The notes: generated by a model from the sequence alone, not told the origin. A stretch of DNA of 64,000 bases from Nitrosopumilus sp. K4 (GCF_018128925.1 NZ_CP067007.1:1392330-1456329); one strand, 5' to 3'; counted from the first letter of the stretch, positions 45,831 through 55,108 are shown. Program-made: numbers and translations.

Positions 45831-46919
45831 GTGGATGAGATAAAAAAAGAGAAATTGAAAACGGGATATACCACAGGTACTTGTGCAACAGCTGCAGCAA
45901 AGGCAGGAATATTAGCAATAATCTCTCAAAAAGACATAGACAAAGTTGATGTCAAATTACCTAAAGGAAATTTTATAAAAATTCCAATAAACTCTTGTGA
46001 ATTTGAACAAACTAAGGCTATCTGTTCAGTAATAAAAAATGGAGGAGATGATCCAGATGTAACTCACGGTGCCGAAATAATTGTAGAAGTGTCATTTACT
46101 GATAAAATTAATGAAATAGAAATTGATGGCGGGAAAGGAGTGGGAATTGTTACAAAGCCGGGATTAGGATTAGAAATCAACAAACCTGCAATCAATCCAG
46201 TTCCAAAAAAAATGATTAATGAAAATCTAAGGGAAGTATCTCAAGAAATTCTTTCTGAAAAAGGAATTAGAGTAATAATTTCTGTTCCAAAAGGAAAAGA
46301 GTTAGGACCTAAAACAGACAATCCAAGGATTGGTATTCTAAACGGAATTTCAATTTTAGGTACAAGTGGAATTGTAATTCCATTTTCAACAGCATCGTAT
46401 GCAGCATCAATTAGACAAAATCTTGATGTTGCAATTGCAATGGGAAATGACACAGTTGTTCTAACTACCGGAGGAAGAAGTGAAGATTTTGCTAAGAATA
46501 TTGTCGATTTACCTGATCATTGTTTTATACAAATGGGAGATTTTTCAGGATATACACTTCAACAATGTGCAAAAAAATCAATTAAAAAAGCATATGTTGT
46601 TGGATTTATTGGGAAATTGGCAAAAATGGCAGCTGGTGTAAAACAGACACATGTTAAAGGTTCTAAAGTAGATATGAATTTCTTGGCCGATATTGCAAGA
46701 AAATGTAATGCAAGTCTGGATATAACTGAAAAAATCAAAAACGCCAATACAGCTAGACATGTTTCTGAGATAATTAAAGAAGGGAAGATATCAGGTTTTT
46801 TTGAAGAAATATGCAATGAAACTCATAAACATATGAAAAAACACTCTGAAGGTAAAGTGCCATTGGATGTAATTTTGTTTGATTTTGATGGTGATATTCT
46901 TGCAAGAAAATCAGAGTAG
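45831..46919 (+). CDS. cbiD: Cobalt-precorrin-5B (C1)-methyltransferase
   Basis: A 362-residue CbiD. The N-terminal KTGYTTGTCATAAAKAG motif and DDPDVTHGAEI, TKPGLG and GTSGIVIPFSTASYAASIRQNLDVA are family hallmarks. It methylates C1 of cobalt-precorrin-5B in anaerobic corrin-ring synthesis. The GTG start has a TTAATACA box (45802-45809) centred 25-26 bases upstream, so it heads a leaderless cbiD-cbiG-cbiX-cbiC transcript. Confidence 0.96.
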   Translation: MDEIKKEKLKTGYTTGTCATAAAKAGILAIISQKDIDKVDVKLPKGNFIKIPINSCEFEQTKAICSVIKNGGDDPDVTHGAEIIVEVSFTDKINEIEIDGGKGVGIVTKPGLGLEINKPAINPVPKKMINENLREVSQEILSEKGIRVIISVPKGKELGPKTDNPRIGILNGISILGTSGIVIPFSTASYAASIRQNLDVAIAMGNDTVVLTTGGRSEDFAKNIVDLPDHCFIQMGDFSGYTLQQCAKKSIKKAYVVGFIGKLAKMAAGVKQTHVKGSKVDMNFLADIARKCNASLDITEKIKNANTARHVSEIIKEGKISGFFEEICNETHKHMKKHSEGKVPLDVILFDFDGDILARKSE

Positions 46920-46953
46920 TAAGGTATTTTATTAAATTAAAAAAATTTTGATT

Positions 46954-48006
46954 ATGGAAAAAGTTTCTGTTTTAGCCATTACTAAAAACGGAGTGAATAT
47001 AGGCATAAAATTAAGAGAATTTTTTCCGTCTTGGAAGGTTTTTGCTCCAAAAAAATTCGAAGATGAAAATAAGGAGATTGAGTGGTATTCAGAACCCACC
47101 ACTGAAAAGATTGTTGAACTTTTTAAAAATAATGAAGGATTAGTTTGTTTATTTTCTTTAGGAGCTGTAATTAGATTAATTGCACCACATTTGAAAGATA
47201 AGAAAACAGATCCTGCAGTAATAGTAATTGATGACAAAATAAATTTTGTCATTAGTGTTTTATCAGGTCATATTGGTGGTGCAAATGAACTAACACAAGA
47301 AATTGCAAAAAAAATTAATGCAATTCCCGTAATTACAACAGCTGCAGATGTTAACAAAACTATTTCAGTTGATTTGGTAGGAAGAAAATTTGGTTGGAGA
47401 ATTGAAGATGAATCTACTGTAACCAAAGTTAGTGCATGCATGGTAAATAATGAAAAAATTGCTGTTTTTCAAGATGTTGGGAATAAAAAATGGTATGAAG
47501 AACTACCAAAGAATATTAAATTATGTGAAAATTTTGATGAATTAAAAAATTCAAATTCTAAAGGATACTTGATAATCTCAGACAAAAAAATCGAAGGAGA
47601 TTTTTTAAAAGATTCAGTGGTTTACCGTCCACCAAGTCTGTATGTTGGAATTGGATTGCATTGGGATACAACAAAAGAAACCATAAAGGAAGGAATTGAC
47701 TTTTGTATGAAAAAATATAATCTGAGTCCAAAATCTATTGCAAAACTTGTTTCAATCAAAAAACCTGAAGATGTACAGGGTCTAATCGATATTGGAAAAG
47801 AAATGGAAATACCTGTAGAATATATCACAAGAGAAGAGTTATCTCAGATTTCCACTCCAAATCCTTCAGATACTGTAAAATCATTTGAAGGAACAGCAAG
47901 TGTTTCAGAGGCTGCGGCGATAAAGGCATCAAAGGGAAAATTAATTGTAGAAAAACAGAAATTCCCACCCAATTTGACTATTGCAATAGCGAGGAAAACA
48001 GATTGA
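46954..48006 (+). CDS. cbiG: Cobalt-precorrin-5A hydrolase
   Basis: A 350-residue CbiG. The N-terminal and central domains contain VCLFSLGAVIRLIAPHLKDKKTDPAVIVIDD and ISVLSGHIGGANELTQEIA, and the C-terminal cobalamin-specific domain has LYVGIGLHWDTTKETI and VSEAAAIKASKGKLIVEKQK. It opens the delta-lactone of cobalt-precorrin-5A and releases acetaldehyde. ATG 46954 is preferred; a TTG at 46948 also lies in frame. Its stop overlaps the start of cbiX. Confidence 0.95.
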   Translation: MEKVSVLAITKNGVNIGIKLREFFPSWKVFAPKKFEDENKEIEWYSEPTTEKIVELFKNNEGLVCLFSLGAVIRLIAPHLKDKKTDPAVIVIDDKINFVISVLSGHIGGANELTQEIAKKINAIPVITTAADVNKTISVDLVGRKFGWRIEDESTVTKVSACMVNNEKIAVFQDVGNKKWYEELPKNIKLCENFDELKNSNSKGYLIISDKKIEGDFLKDSVVYRPPSLYVGIGLHWDTTKETIKEGIDFCMKKYNLSPKSIAKLVSIKKPEDVQGLIDIGKEMEIPVEYITREELSQISTPNPSDTVKSFEGTASVSEAAAIKASKGKLIVEKQKFPPNLTIAIARKTD

Positions 48007-48755
48007 AACGTGGATTATTATTAATTGATAGAGGAAGTAGAGAAAGAGAGGCAACTGAAGAACTGGAAAAAATTTGTAAGGAGATTAAAGCAAAAAAGGA
48101 ATATGTTTTTACAGATTTTTGTTTTCTTGAAGTGGAACCACCGTATATTGAAGACGGTATTGAAAAATCTCTAAAACAAGATATTGATGTGTTGACAATT
48201 GTTCCATATTTTCTTTATCCAGGCAAAAAAGTAAAGATCGCAGTGACAGAAGTGATGAAATTCCAAAAGAATACCAATGTAAAATTTGTTGTTACAAAAC
48301 CAATGAGTATGCATAAAACATTATGTGATTTGGTTAGAAATAGAATAACAAATACATTAAAAGAAAACAGTGTATCAACTGCTGAAAAAGATGTTGATGT
48401 GTTGATTATTGGGCATGGAAGTAAAGATCCTAATGCTCAAAGATCATTAGATTATGTTTTAGATGAATTAAAAGGGGATTATAGAAATATCAATAGATGT
48501 TGGTTAGAAATAGAGCAACCTGACATTTTTGATGGAATTAAAACTTGTGAAAAAAATAATCCAAAAGTTTTAGTTATTGTTTTTTATTTTTTGCATGAAG
48601 GAGCACATGTGAAAACTGACATCAACAATGATCTTTTACCAGCTCTTGAAAAATCAAAATTAGAAAATGTTTTCATAACAAAACATTTAGGAACAGATGA
48701 GAAAATGATTGATTTGATTATTGAGAGGGCTGAAGAGGTTGAAGATGCAAACTAG
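48003..48755 (+). CDS. cbiX: Duplicated CbiX-type cobaltochelatase, N-terminal half degenerate
   Basis: A 250-residue protein made of two CbiX halves (about 1-125 and 126-250). The C-terminal half keeps the metal-binding histidines (IIGHGSKDP and FYFLHEGAHVKTDI), while the N-terminal half has LLIDRGSRE and PYFLYPGKKVKIAV, with both histidines replaced. It inserts Co(II) into sirohydrochlorin at the start of the corrin pathway. The loss pattern is seen; that only the C-terminal half is catalytic is inference. TTG 48003 overlaps the cbiG stop. Confidence 0.88.
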   Translation: MKRGLLLIDRGSREREATEELEKICKEIKAKKEYVFTDFCFLEVEPPYIEDGIEKSLKQDIDVLTIVPYFLYPGKKVKIAVTEVMKFQKNTNVKFVVTKPMSMHKTLCDLVRNRITNTLKENSVSTAEKDVDVLIIGHGSKDPNAQRSLDYVLDELKGDYRNINRCWLEIEQPDIFDGIKTCEKNNPKVLVIVFYFLHEGAHVKTDINNDLLPALEKSKLENVFITKHLGTDEKMIDLIIERAEEVEDAN

Positions 48756-49386
48756 AAAGGGTCAATCAATAGAAGATGCAAGTATGCAGATGATCGAAGA
48801 TGAAGTAGGGGAACATCAATATAATGAGAAAGAATGGCCAATTGTTAGAAGGATAATTCACTCAACAGCAGATTTTGATTTTATTGACAAAAACAAAGTG
48901 ATTTTTAGTAAAGATGCAGTGGAAAGTGGAATTCAAGCACTCAAAAAAGGATGTAGTATAGTTGTAGATGTTAATGGGGTAATAGGTTTGCTCAATAAAC
49001 AAAACCCAAGAGATTTTGAAAATAAAATTGTCTGTAAAATATCAGATCCAGATATAATGGAATTAGCAAAAAAAGAAAACAAGACTCGCTCTCAAGTATC
49101 TATGAGAGAGGCATTATCAGACATAAATGGAGGAATTGTTGCAATAGGAAATGCACCTACTGCTTTGCTTGAGGTAATTGAAATGGTTAAAGAGGGAATA
49201 GCAAAGCCAGCCTTAATTATCGGCATACCAGTTGGATTCATTTGTGCCTCAGAATCTAAAGAGGAGTTAAGCAAATTAGAAAATATATCATTTATCACAA
49301 ATGTAGGTAGAAAAGGGGGAAGTTCATCAGCTGCTGCAATAATTAATGCATTATACAAGCTTGTAAGGGCAGAATTATCTTCTTGA
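48745..49386 (+). CDS. cbiC: Precorrin-8X (cobalt-precorrin-8) methylmutase
   Basis: A 213-residue CbiC with IIHSTADFDF, whose histidine is catalytic, DVNGVIGLLNK and GNAPTALLEVIEM. It migrates the C11 methyl to C12, giving cobyrinic acid. I chose ATG 48745 (MQTRKGQSIEDAS), which overlaps the end of cbiX by 11 bases; an upstream TTG-started version would add 8 residues without family support. The 3' end overlaps the convergent cbiA gene by 12 bases. Confidence 0.95.
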   Translation: MQTRKGQSIEDASMQMIEDEVGEHQYNEKEWPIVRRIIHSTADFDFIDKNKVIFSKDAVESGIQALKKGCSIVVDVNGVIGLLNKQNPRDFENKIVCKISDPDIMELAKKENKTRSQVSMREALSDINGGIVAIGNAPTALLEVIEMVKEGIAKPALIIGIPVGFICASESKEELSKLENISFITNVGRKGGSSSAAAIINALYKLVRAELSS

Positions 49387-50730
49387 GTATTTTATACAGT
49401 TTTTTACAAAAGTTTTAGCATAATCTGAACTATCAAAGTAAAGATGTCCATAAGATGCCAGTGTATTATATTCAATCAAGCCATCTTTGTGATTAGATAT
49501 GCCATCTCCAATGTCTAGCACATATGCAAATTTTGAGTCATTTGAAACTGAAGATAATTCAGAAAAATGGAATTCATGTCCACGAAGTGTGTGAGTTTTG
49601 TCCGAAATAATATTTTTTGAAGTGATTCTGCCTTTAGTGTAATTCAATTTCATTTTTTTTGTCATTCTAGTTTCTGAATCAAATAATCCAACCATTTTGA
49701 ATTTTTTGTCACCATAATCTATTGAATTTGTAAGATACATCAATCCCCCACATTCAGCATATAGAGGAATGCCATCTTCAGCTAATTTTTTTAAAGATGT
49801 TCTCATGGCAGAATTTTTTTCAAGCGAATTTCCCAAAATTTCTGGAAATCCACCTCCAATATAGATTCCATCGCATTGAGGAATTTTTTTATCTTTAATG
49901 GGACTAAAAAATTTTAGGTTTGCCCCATTACGTTTTAGAGCTTCAAGATTGTCTTGATAATAGAAATTAAAAGAGTTATCTCTTGCTACAGCTATTGTCA
50001 CCTTAGGATTTTTCTTGGAAGTTTTTGAATTATTTTTTAAAGGAATTGGATTTTTCATTATTTGAATAATTTTTTCTATATCTAGTGATTTTGAAATAAT
50101 ATTGGAAGTTTTTTCTAGTTTTTTGTGTAGACTTTTTTGATTCATAGTGGATACTAAACCAAGATGTCTTGATTCTAAAACCAATTCTAGGTTTTTAGGG
50201 ATCATTCCCACTATTGGAAGTTTTATTTTTTGAAGGGCCTGTCGGCATAATTTTTCGTGTTTTTGACTAGCAATTTTGTTTAGAATTATTCCTGAAATTC
50301 TTGAATTTTTATGGAATTTTTGAAATCCCAAAGCAGTGGCAGCCATTGATCTTGCAGTTTTACTAGCATCTAAAACCAAAATTACGGGAGACTTTGTTAG
50401 TTCAGATACATGGTGAGTACTTGCAAAATTTGAATGACCGTCAAAGCCATCATAGAAACCCATAACACCTTCAATAATTGAGACGTCAGATTTTGAATTT
50501 GAAATAAAACTTTGTAGTAATTTCTCTTTTCCCATAAGCCACACATCAAGATTAAATGATTCTTTTTTTGAAATACTGGCCAAGTATGATGGATCAATAT
50601 AATCAGGGCCAACTTTGAACGGTTGAACTGAAAACCCTTTTTTCTTTAATGCATAAATAATTCCACAGGTGATCGAAGTTTTTCCGACTCCACTAGTTGC
50701 ACCTGCTAAAACTAATCTTGGAATTTTCAA
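49375..50730 (-). CDS. cbiA: Cobyrinate a,c-diamide synthase
   Basis: A 451-residue protein with Walker-like GATSGVGKTSITCGIIYAL at the N-terminus, VGPDYIDPSYLA, and a C-terminal class I glutaminase-type domain with YAECGGLMYLT (nucleophilic Cys) and SYGHLYF. It amidates the a and c carboxylates of cobyrinic acid using glutamine and ATP. The TTG start is supported by TTAAATAAAA (50751-50760) about 26 bases upstream. It converges on cbiC and its promoter region faces cobO. Confidence 0.95.
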   Translation of the reverse strand: MKIPRLVLAGATSGVGKTSITCGIIYALKKKGFSVQPFKVGPDYIDPSYLASISKKESFNLDVWLMGKEKLLQSFISNSKSDVSIIEGVMGFYDGFDGHSNFASTHHVSELTKSPVILVLDASKTARSMAATALGFQKFHKNSRISGIILNKIASQKHEKLCRQALQKIKLPIVGMIPKNLELVLESRHLGLVSTMNQKSLHKKLEKTSNIISKSLDIEKIIQIMKNPIPLKNNSKTSKKNPKVTIAVARDNSFNFYYQDNLEALKRNGANLKFFSPIKDKKIPQCDGIYIGGGFPEILGNSLEKNSAMRTSLKKLAEDGIPLYAECGGLMYLTNSIDYGDKKFKMVGLFDSETRMTKKMKLNYTKGRITSKNIISDKTHTLRGHEFHFSELSSVSNDSKFAYVLDIGDGISNHKDGLIEYNTLASYGHLYFDSSDYAKTFVKNCIKYSRR

Positions 50731-50820
50731 TTCGCATTTTTAGAATTGTTTTTTATTTAAATTAATTCATCAGATTATTGTATACTGAATGTTTTTACTT
50801 GGATAATTTACAGTTGTTTT

Positions 50821-51354
50821 GTGGAAAAAGATGGTCTGGTTATAGTATATACTGGAAAAGGTAAGGGAAAAACCACTGCAGCGCTTGGAATTGTTTTAAG
50901 AGCCGTAGGATATGGAAAAAAAATTTGCATGATTCAGTTTATCAAGGGTTCTTGGCATTATGGTGAAATGTACTCATCTAAAAAGTTAGAACCTGAATTT
51001 GAAATGATTGCAGTAGGAAAAGGGTTTGTGGGAATTATTGATGATAAGAGCTCAAAAGATGATCATGAAAAAATTGCAAAAGAAGCAATTCGAATCAGTA
51101 TGGAAAAAATACAGTCAGGAAAATACGATATTGTTATTTTAGATGAAATTAATTATGCAATAAATTTAGACTTGATAAATATTGAAGATGTTAAAAATTT
51201 GATAAAATCTAAACCAGAAAAATTGGATCTGGTTTTAACAGGCAATTATGCTAAAGAAGAAATTATTGATTTGGCTGATTTGGTAACTGAGATGAGAGAG
51301 ATAAAACATCCATTTCAACAAGGAATTAAAGCTAGAAAAGGAATAGATTTCTAA
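50821..51354 (+). CDS. cobO: Cob(I)alamin/cobyric acid adenosyltransferase (CobO type)
   Basis: A 177-residue P-loop protein: VIVYTGKGKGKTTAALGIVLRAVGYG holds the reversed-binding Walker motif of CobA/CobO enzymes, followed by MIQFIKGSWHYGE and IVILDEINYAINLDLI. It attaches the adenosyl group to reduced corrinoid. The start is GTG, with TTTTTACTT near 50792-50800. It lies between the corrin genes and the translation genes and may share a transcript with the latter. Confidence 0.93.
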   Translation: MEKDGLVIVYTGKGKGKTTAALGIVLRAVGYGKKICMIQFIKGSWHYGEMYSSKKLEPEFEMIAVGKGFVGIIDDKSSKDDHEKIAKEAIRISMEKIQSGKYDIVILDEINYAINLDLINIEDVKNLIKSKPEKLDLVLTGNYAKEEIIDLADLVTEMREIKHPFQQGIKARKGIDF

Positions 51355-51394
51355 CCAGCAACATTAAATTACATAAGAAATGGTTTTAGAAGAA

Positions 51395-52189
51395 ATGTCT
51401 ACTGAAATTCAAGAATTACCAGAACAGGGGGAAATTGTTCTAGCTACAGTAACCAAGGTAATGGATCATGGTGCATATGTTACATTAGATGAGTATGACA
51501 ACATACAAGGATTTCTGCATATTTCAGAGATTGCTCCTGGATGGATACGTTCAGTAAACAAGTTTGTAAAAGAAGGTGAAAAAAAGGTTCTACTTGTTAA
51601 AAAAGTGAATCCAGATAGAGGGGATATTGATCTCTCATTAAAACAAGTATCAAATGATCAGAAGAAACAGAAACTCAAAGAAGTTAAAAAATATGAAAAA
51701 GGGAAAACCCTATTACAAAATGTTCAAGAAAAAACTAATCTTTCAGATAAGGACATAGAAAAACTAGAAGATAGCATATACTCAAAATTTGATTCTGTTT
51801 ATGATGCATTTATAGAAATTGGTAGAAATGGTATAGCTTCGATAAAGGATCTTAAATTAAATAAAAAAACAGCTACTGCAATCGAAGAAATTTGTTCAAA
51901 AATAAAATTGCCATCAGTAGAAATAAGAGGAATCATGGAGATTACAAATAACAAATCAGACGGTGTTGAAATTATTAAAAAAACACTTCTTGATGCAATA
52001 AAAAAAGACTCAAAGATAGACATCACATATTTGGGTGCACCAAAATACAGATTATCAATAAGGGCTGAAGATTTCAAAAAAGCTGAAAAAACACTAAAAC
52101 CAATAATTGAAGACATACAAAAGAACATAGAAAAAAAGAATGGGACGTTTAGTTTTTCAAGAGAAGAATCGAAAAAAACACGAGAATGA
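51395..52189 (+). CDS. eif2a: Translation initiation factor aIF2 subunit alpha
   Basis: A protein of about 264 residues with an N-terminal S1-type OB domain (ELPEQGEIVLATVTKVMDHGAYVTLDEYDNIQGFLHISEIA), a helical middle and a C-terminal alpha/beta domain (KIDITYLGAPKYRLSIRAEDF). With the beta and gamma subunits it carries initiator tRNA. An upstream ATG at 51380 would be too close to the TTAAATTA box (51364-51371); this box is 27 bases before ATG 51395, so I chose that one. nop10 follows after 4 bases. Confidence 0.93.
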   Translation: MSTEIQELPEQGEIVLATVTKVMDHGAYVTLDEYDNIQGFLHISEIAPGWIRSVNKFVKEGEKKVLLVKKVNPDRGDIDLSLKQVSNDQKKQKLKEVKKYEKGKTLLQNVQEKTNLSDKDIEKLEDSIYSKFDSVYDAFIEIGRNGIASIKDLKLNKKTATAIEEICSKIKLPSVEIRGIMEITNNKSDGVEIIKKTLLDAIKKDSKIDITYLGAPKYRLSIRAEDFKKAEKTLKPIIEDIQKNIEKKNGTFSFSREESKKTRE

Positions 52190-52193
52190 TAAA

Positions 52194-52352
52194 ATGAGAT
52201 TTCAATTAAGAAAATGTGTTAACTGTAATAAGTACACTCTAAAAGAAAAATGCCTAAAATGTAACCAAGATACAATATCAGCTCATCCAGCTAAGTTTTC
52301 ACCAGATGATAAATATATGAGATATAGATTGGCTGAAAGATATAATTCTTAA
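52194..52352 (+). CDS. nop10: Nop10, H/ACA RNP component
   Basis: A 52-residue protein starting MRFQLRKCVNCNKYTLKEKCLKCN, where the four cysteines (CxxC ... CxxC) form the Nop10 zinc ribbon, followed by HPAKFSPDDKYMRYRLAERY, the conserved linker and helix that bind Cbf5. It guides pseudouridylation of rRNA. The aIF2 alpha-nop10 order is conserved in archaea; the L44e and S27e genes that often precede it are absent here. Its stop abuts the convergent PEBP gene. Confidence 0.96.
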   Translation: MRFQLRKCVNCNKYTLKEKCLKCNQDTISAHPAKFSPDDKYMRYRLAERYNS

Positions 52353-52808
52353 TCAAGGGGCATACTTGCCTTCTAGTTTTGTTTCTGAAAGAATATGATT
52401 CTTCATTGCTTCTTCGACTTGATTTTTTGTTGAACCTTCTTTTAGATTCAGTTTTTCATCAAGTGCATATAATTTGAAAATGTAAGTATGTTCTTTATCT
52501 GGAGGAGCAGGTCCGCCATAACCAATCTCATTAAAATCGGTTTTACCCTCAATTGAACCTGAAGGAATTGAGTTTTCTTTTATTTCTTTAGTACTAGGTT
52601 CAATATTCCAGATTACCCAATGTACCCAAATTTTTCCAACGGCACCCATTGCATCAGGATCATCCATAATCAAAGCCAGAGATTGTGTATTTTCTGGTAC
52701 TCCGCTAATTTTTAGTGGAGGGCTTGAATTTCCATTCTTATAGCCATATTTTCTTGGAATGGTAGATCCATTTTCAAATGAATCACTTTCTAAAACAAAC
52801 GTGCTCAT
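52353..52808 (-). CDS. PEBP-family protein (YbhB/YbcL type)
   Basis: A 151-residue protein with the phosphatidylethanolamine-binding fold: SPPLKISGVPENTQSLALIMDDPDA, VHWVIWNI and GYGGPAPPDKEHTYIFKLYALD supply the conserved ligand-binding Asp, His and Pro-rich loop. Bacterial and archaeal members are of unclear function, possibly binding anionic or small ligands. TTTAACTTTA (52831-52840) is about 27 bases upstream of the ATG. It has no signal peptide. Confidence 0.92.
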   Translation of the reverse strand: MSTFVLESDSFENGSTIPRKYGYKNGNSSPPLKISGVPENTQSLALIMDDPDAMGAVGKIWVHWVIWNIEPSTKEIKENSIPSGSIEGKTDFNEIGYGGPAPPDKEHTYIFKLYALDEKLNLKEGSTKNQVEEAMKNHILSETKLEGKYAP

Positions 52809-52844
52809 CTATTTGTATCAAAGATTTCTTAAAGTTAAATTTTA

Positions 52845-53213
52845 CTAAGACTCTAAGATGATTCTGTCATTTGAAAATGACATGATTGAGCCATTATGAT
52901 TTTTGATTTGTTTTTTTAATTCTTTATCTATTGTGGCCACAATTGATCTATGATTTTTTATATATTCGATCAATTCCTTGTCAGCAAAGCTTCCTTTAAT
53001 AGGAATAACCTTGAATTTTTTTATATAATTTAGTGTTCTAGAGATATCTTGTTGTTTTTCTGGGATTTTTTCTAATTTGTTGAGCTCGTTTAGTACTACT
53101 TGAGGAATAGTAAATGTAATGCTTCCAATTTCAGTATCCAGTGTATCGATGTTCTTTATTCTTTTTGTTGCCAAATGTATTAGAAAACTTGTATCACAGA
53201 TAACTTCAACCAA
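52845..53213 (-). CDS. PIN-domain RNase (Fcf1/VapC9-like)
   Basis: A 122-residue PIN domain. VICDTSFLIHLATKR has the first catalytic Asp, TFTIPQVVLNELNKLEK the Glu, and IVATIDKELKKQIKNHNGSIM the later Asp residues. In archaea such genes commonly follow aIF2 gamma and are thought to act on rRNA or tRNA, not as toxins; no antitoxin gene is beside it. The ATG lies inside the end of the aIF2 gamma gene (8-base overlap), so the two are co-translated. Confidence 0.88.
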   Translation of the reverse strand: MVEVICDTSFLIHLATKRIKNIDTLDTEIGSITFTIPQVVLNELNKLEKIPEKQQDISRTLNYIKKFKVIPIKGSFADKELIEYIKNHRSIVATIDKELKKQIKNHNGSIMSFSNDRIILES

Positions 53214-54468
53214 TTATTCCTGCACCGATTAATCTCCATCTATCAGCAATCCTTCTACTAATTGCTACATTTCCACCTTCAAAAATACAAGCAGGTCTTC
53301 GAAGTTTAATTTCAGCAGTTTTTGATTTGATTTTGGTTACCTGTCCTAAGACAGGAGCTGTTCCTATGTTCAACCTTAATAATTCTCCATTCTGTAATGG
53401 CATAACTTTTGTATCTTCAGTTGTGCCTACAGCAGAATCAAACAAATTTACTTCTAATTTTATATCTGTAGAATTTTCTGGTAGTGTTCCAGGTTTGCCA
53501 ATTACGGAACCAATAAAAGAGTCACTCCTAGTCATGGCAGGATCTAATTTTGTTCCAATTGCAACTAATCCACCAGGTTTGACGGATTCGACAATGCCAG
53601 CAGCAGTACCCAATGAAGTAATTTCAGTTAACAAGGGTTCATAGGTTTTCTTTTTTTCATTTAATATTCCAGGCTTTATTTCAATTTCATCACCTACATT
53701 GAAAACTCCTTGTGTAAGACTTCCTCCAATTACACCGCCTTTGATGTTCTTTAATTTTGTTCCAGGTTTGTTTACATCAAATGAACGTAAAACATGCATT
53801 ACTGTGTCTTTGGATTCATCTCGTTCAGGAGTTTTAATGCTATTTTCAATAGCTCCAATTAATGCATCAATATTCAACCCTGATTGAGCAGAAATGGGAA
53901 TGATTGGGGCTTTTGCAGCATGTGTTCCTTTAACAAATTTTGTAATGTCTTGATAATTTTGTAAAGCATCTTGGTAAGACAACAAGTCTACCTTGTTTTG
54001 TACAACCACGATTTGTTGTATTCCTAGAGTTTGTAATGCTAGTAAATGTTCTTTTGTTTGTGGTTTTGGTACTTTTTCATTTGCTGCAACAAGTAATAAT
54101 GCACCATCCATTAAAGCAGAACCTGAAAGCATGTTTGCCATAAGACTTTCGTGACCGGGACTATCAACAAAACTTACAACTCTAGATAATTCACTTTCTT
54201 TTCCACAATTGTTGCATTTTGGAGTCGTAGAATATCCTAAAGGTTCTTCACATTTTTTACATTTGTAAAAGGCAGCATCTGAATATCCTACACGAATTGT
54301 AATGCCACGTTTTAATTCTTGACTGTGAACACTTGTCCAAGAGCCTGTTAATGCTTGAATAAGAGTAGTTTTACCATGATCGACATGACCTGCGGTTCCT
54401 ATGTTGACACATGGTTGATAACCATATTTTTTGATGTACCAATCAGGAAGTGTTTCTCGCCAATGCAT
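53206..54468 (-). CDS. eif2g: Translation initiation factor aIF2 subunit gamma
   Basis: A 420-residue GTPase: G1 GTAGHVDHGKTTL (about residues 23-35), G3 DSPGHE, G4 QNKVDLL (NKVD), and a four-cysteine zinc knuckle CKKCEEPLGYSTTPKCNNCGKE. The OB-like domains II and III follow, ending GRPACIFEGGNVAISRRIADRWRLIGAG. It binds GTP and initiator Met-tRNA. It follows rps6e and overlaps the PIN gene by 8 bases, giving the common S6e-aIF2 gamma-PIN gene order. Confidence 0.96.
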   Translation of the reverse strand: MHWRETLPDWYIKKYGYQPCVNIGTAGHVDHGKTTLIQALTGSWTSVHSQELKRGITIRVGYSDAAFYKCKKCEEPLGYSTTPKCNNCGKESELSRVVSFVDSPGHESLMANMLSGSALMDGALLLVAANEKVPKPQTKEHLLALQTLGIQQIVVVQNKVDLLSYQDALQNYQDITKFVKGTHAAKAPIIPISAQSGLNIDALIGAIENSIKTPERDESKDTVMHVLRSFDVNKPGTKLKNIKGGVIGGSLTQGVFNVGDEIEIKPGILNEKKKTYEPLLTEITSLGTAAGIVESVKPGGLVAIGTKLDPAMTRSDSFIGSVIGKPGTLPENSTDIKLEVNLFDSAVGTTEDTKVMPLQNGELLRLNIGTAPVLGQVTKIKSKTAEIKLRRPACIFEGGNVAISRRIADRWRLIGAGIIG

Positions 54469-54499
54469 GAGTCAAAATGTAGAATCGGTATATGTTAAG

Positions 54500-54910
54500 T
54501 TATTCTTTTTTATCGTCTTTATTTTCTTCAGAAGAACCAGATGCATCTTCGGCCGGAGCTTCAACTGGTAATTCTCCATCATATTTGCAATTAATTTGAT
54601 AAATTTCTTCAGAAACAGTATTTCCTCTCATGAGTTTTCTAACTCGTTGTCCAATTTCGGCATCTTGCAGTCCAACTCCTTTAGACAACAGAACGTATTT
54701 TCTTGCAGCTCCATGAATATCATTTCTCATTGGAACTCCAGATTTATCGCTGCCTCCTGTTAGTTTTAGTTTTCCATCTAGACCAACAATTGAAGCGTTA
54801 GTTTCATTGCCTAATTGTAAACCTAGTAATGGATTAGCATCGCTGTCTTTCAATTCTTTTGTGATAGATTTTCCTTTTACATCTGATACTGTTAACTTGA
54901 AGTTTGCCAA
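54500..54910 (-). CDS. rps6e: 30S ribosomal protein S6e
   Basis: A protein of about 136 residues with the S6e core (ANFKLTVSDVKGKSITKEL, IVGLDGKLKLTGGSDKSGVPMRNDIHGAARKYVLLSKGVG), ending in an acidic tail. I prefer TTG 54910 (ANFKLTVSD), because family members start at this point and a TTAATTA box near 54938-54944 fits a start just upstream; TTG 54919 would add three residues. It is first in the S6e-aIF2 gamma-PIN operon. Confidence 0.93.
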   Translation of the reverse strand: MANFKLTVSDVKGKSITKELKDSDANPLLGLQLGNETNASIVGLDGKLKLTGGSDKSGVPMRNDIHGAARKYVLLSKGVGLQDAEIGQRVRKLMRGNTVSEEIYQINCKYDGELPVEAPAEDASGSSEENKDDKKE

Positions 54911-54984
54911 GTATTCCAAAAAAAAGTTGAACGACTAATTAACCTTTGGACATTATTTTTAAATCAACGATTTTTAATGTAGGC

Positions 54985-55107
54985 ATGAAGGATGAGAACT
55001 TATGTCCTAGATGTGATAATAAAATGGTAGATATGCAGGCATGCCACCTATTTTGTCCAAAATGTGGAGCCCATCTAGATTGTTCAGATAAGGGAAATTT
55101 TTGGTAA
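54985..55107 (+). CDS. Zinc-ribbon microprotein (40 aa)
   Basis: A 40-residue protein with two CxxC pairs (LCPRCDNKM and LFCPKCGAHLDC), a compact treble-clef or zinc-ribbon unit with little else. A TTTTTAAAT box (54956-54964) lies 25-26 bases before the ATG, and its length and cysteine spacing favour a real gene. It converges on the second zinc-ribbon gene with one base between the stops. Function is unknown; small ribbons of this kind often bind RNA or a polymerase. Confidence 0.7.
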   Translation: MKDENLCPRCDNKMVDMQACHLFCPKCGAHLDCSDKGNFW

Positions 55108-55108
55108 A

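Noticed and set aside
52845-53213. VapBC-type toxin module
   Set aside because: The PIN gene overlaps aIF2 gamma and has no adjacent antitoxin, matching the conserved archaeal housekeeping arrangement.
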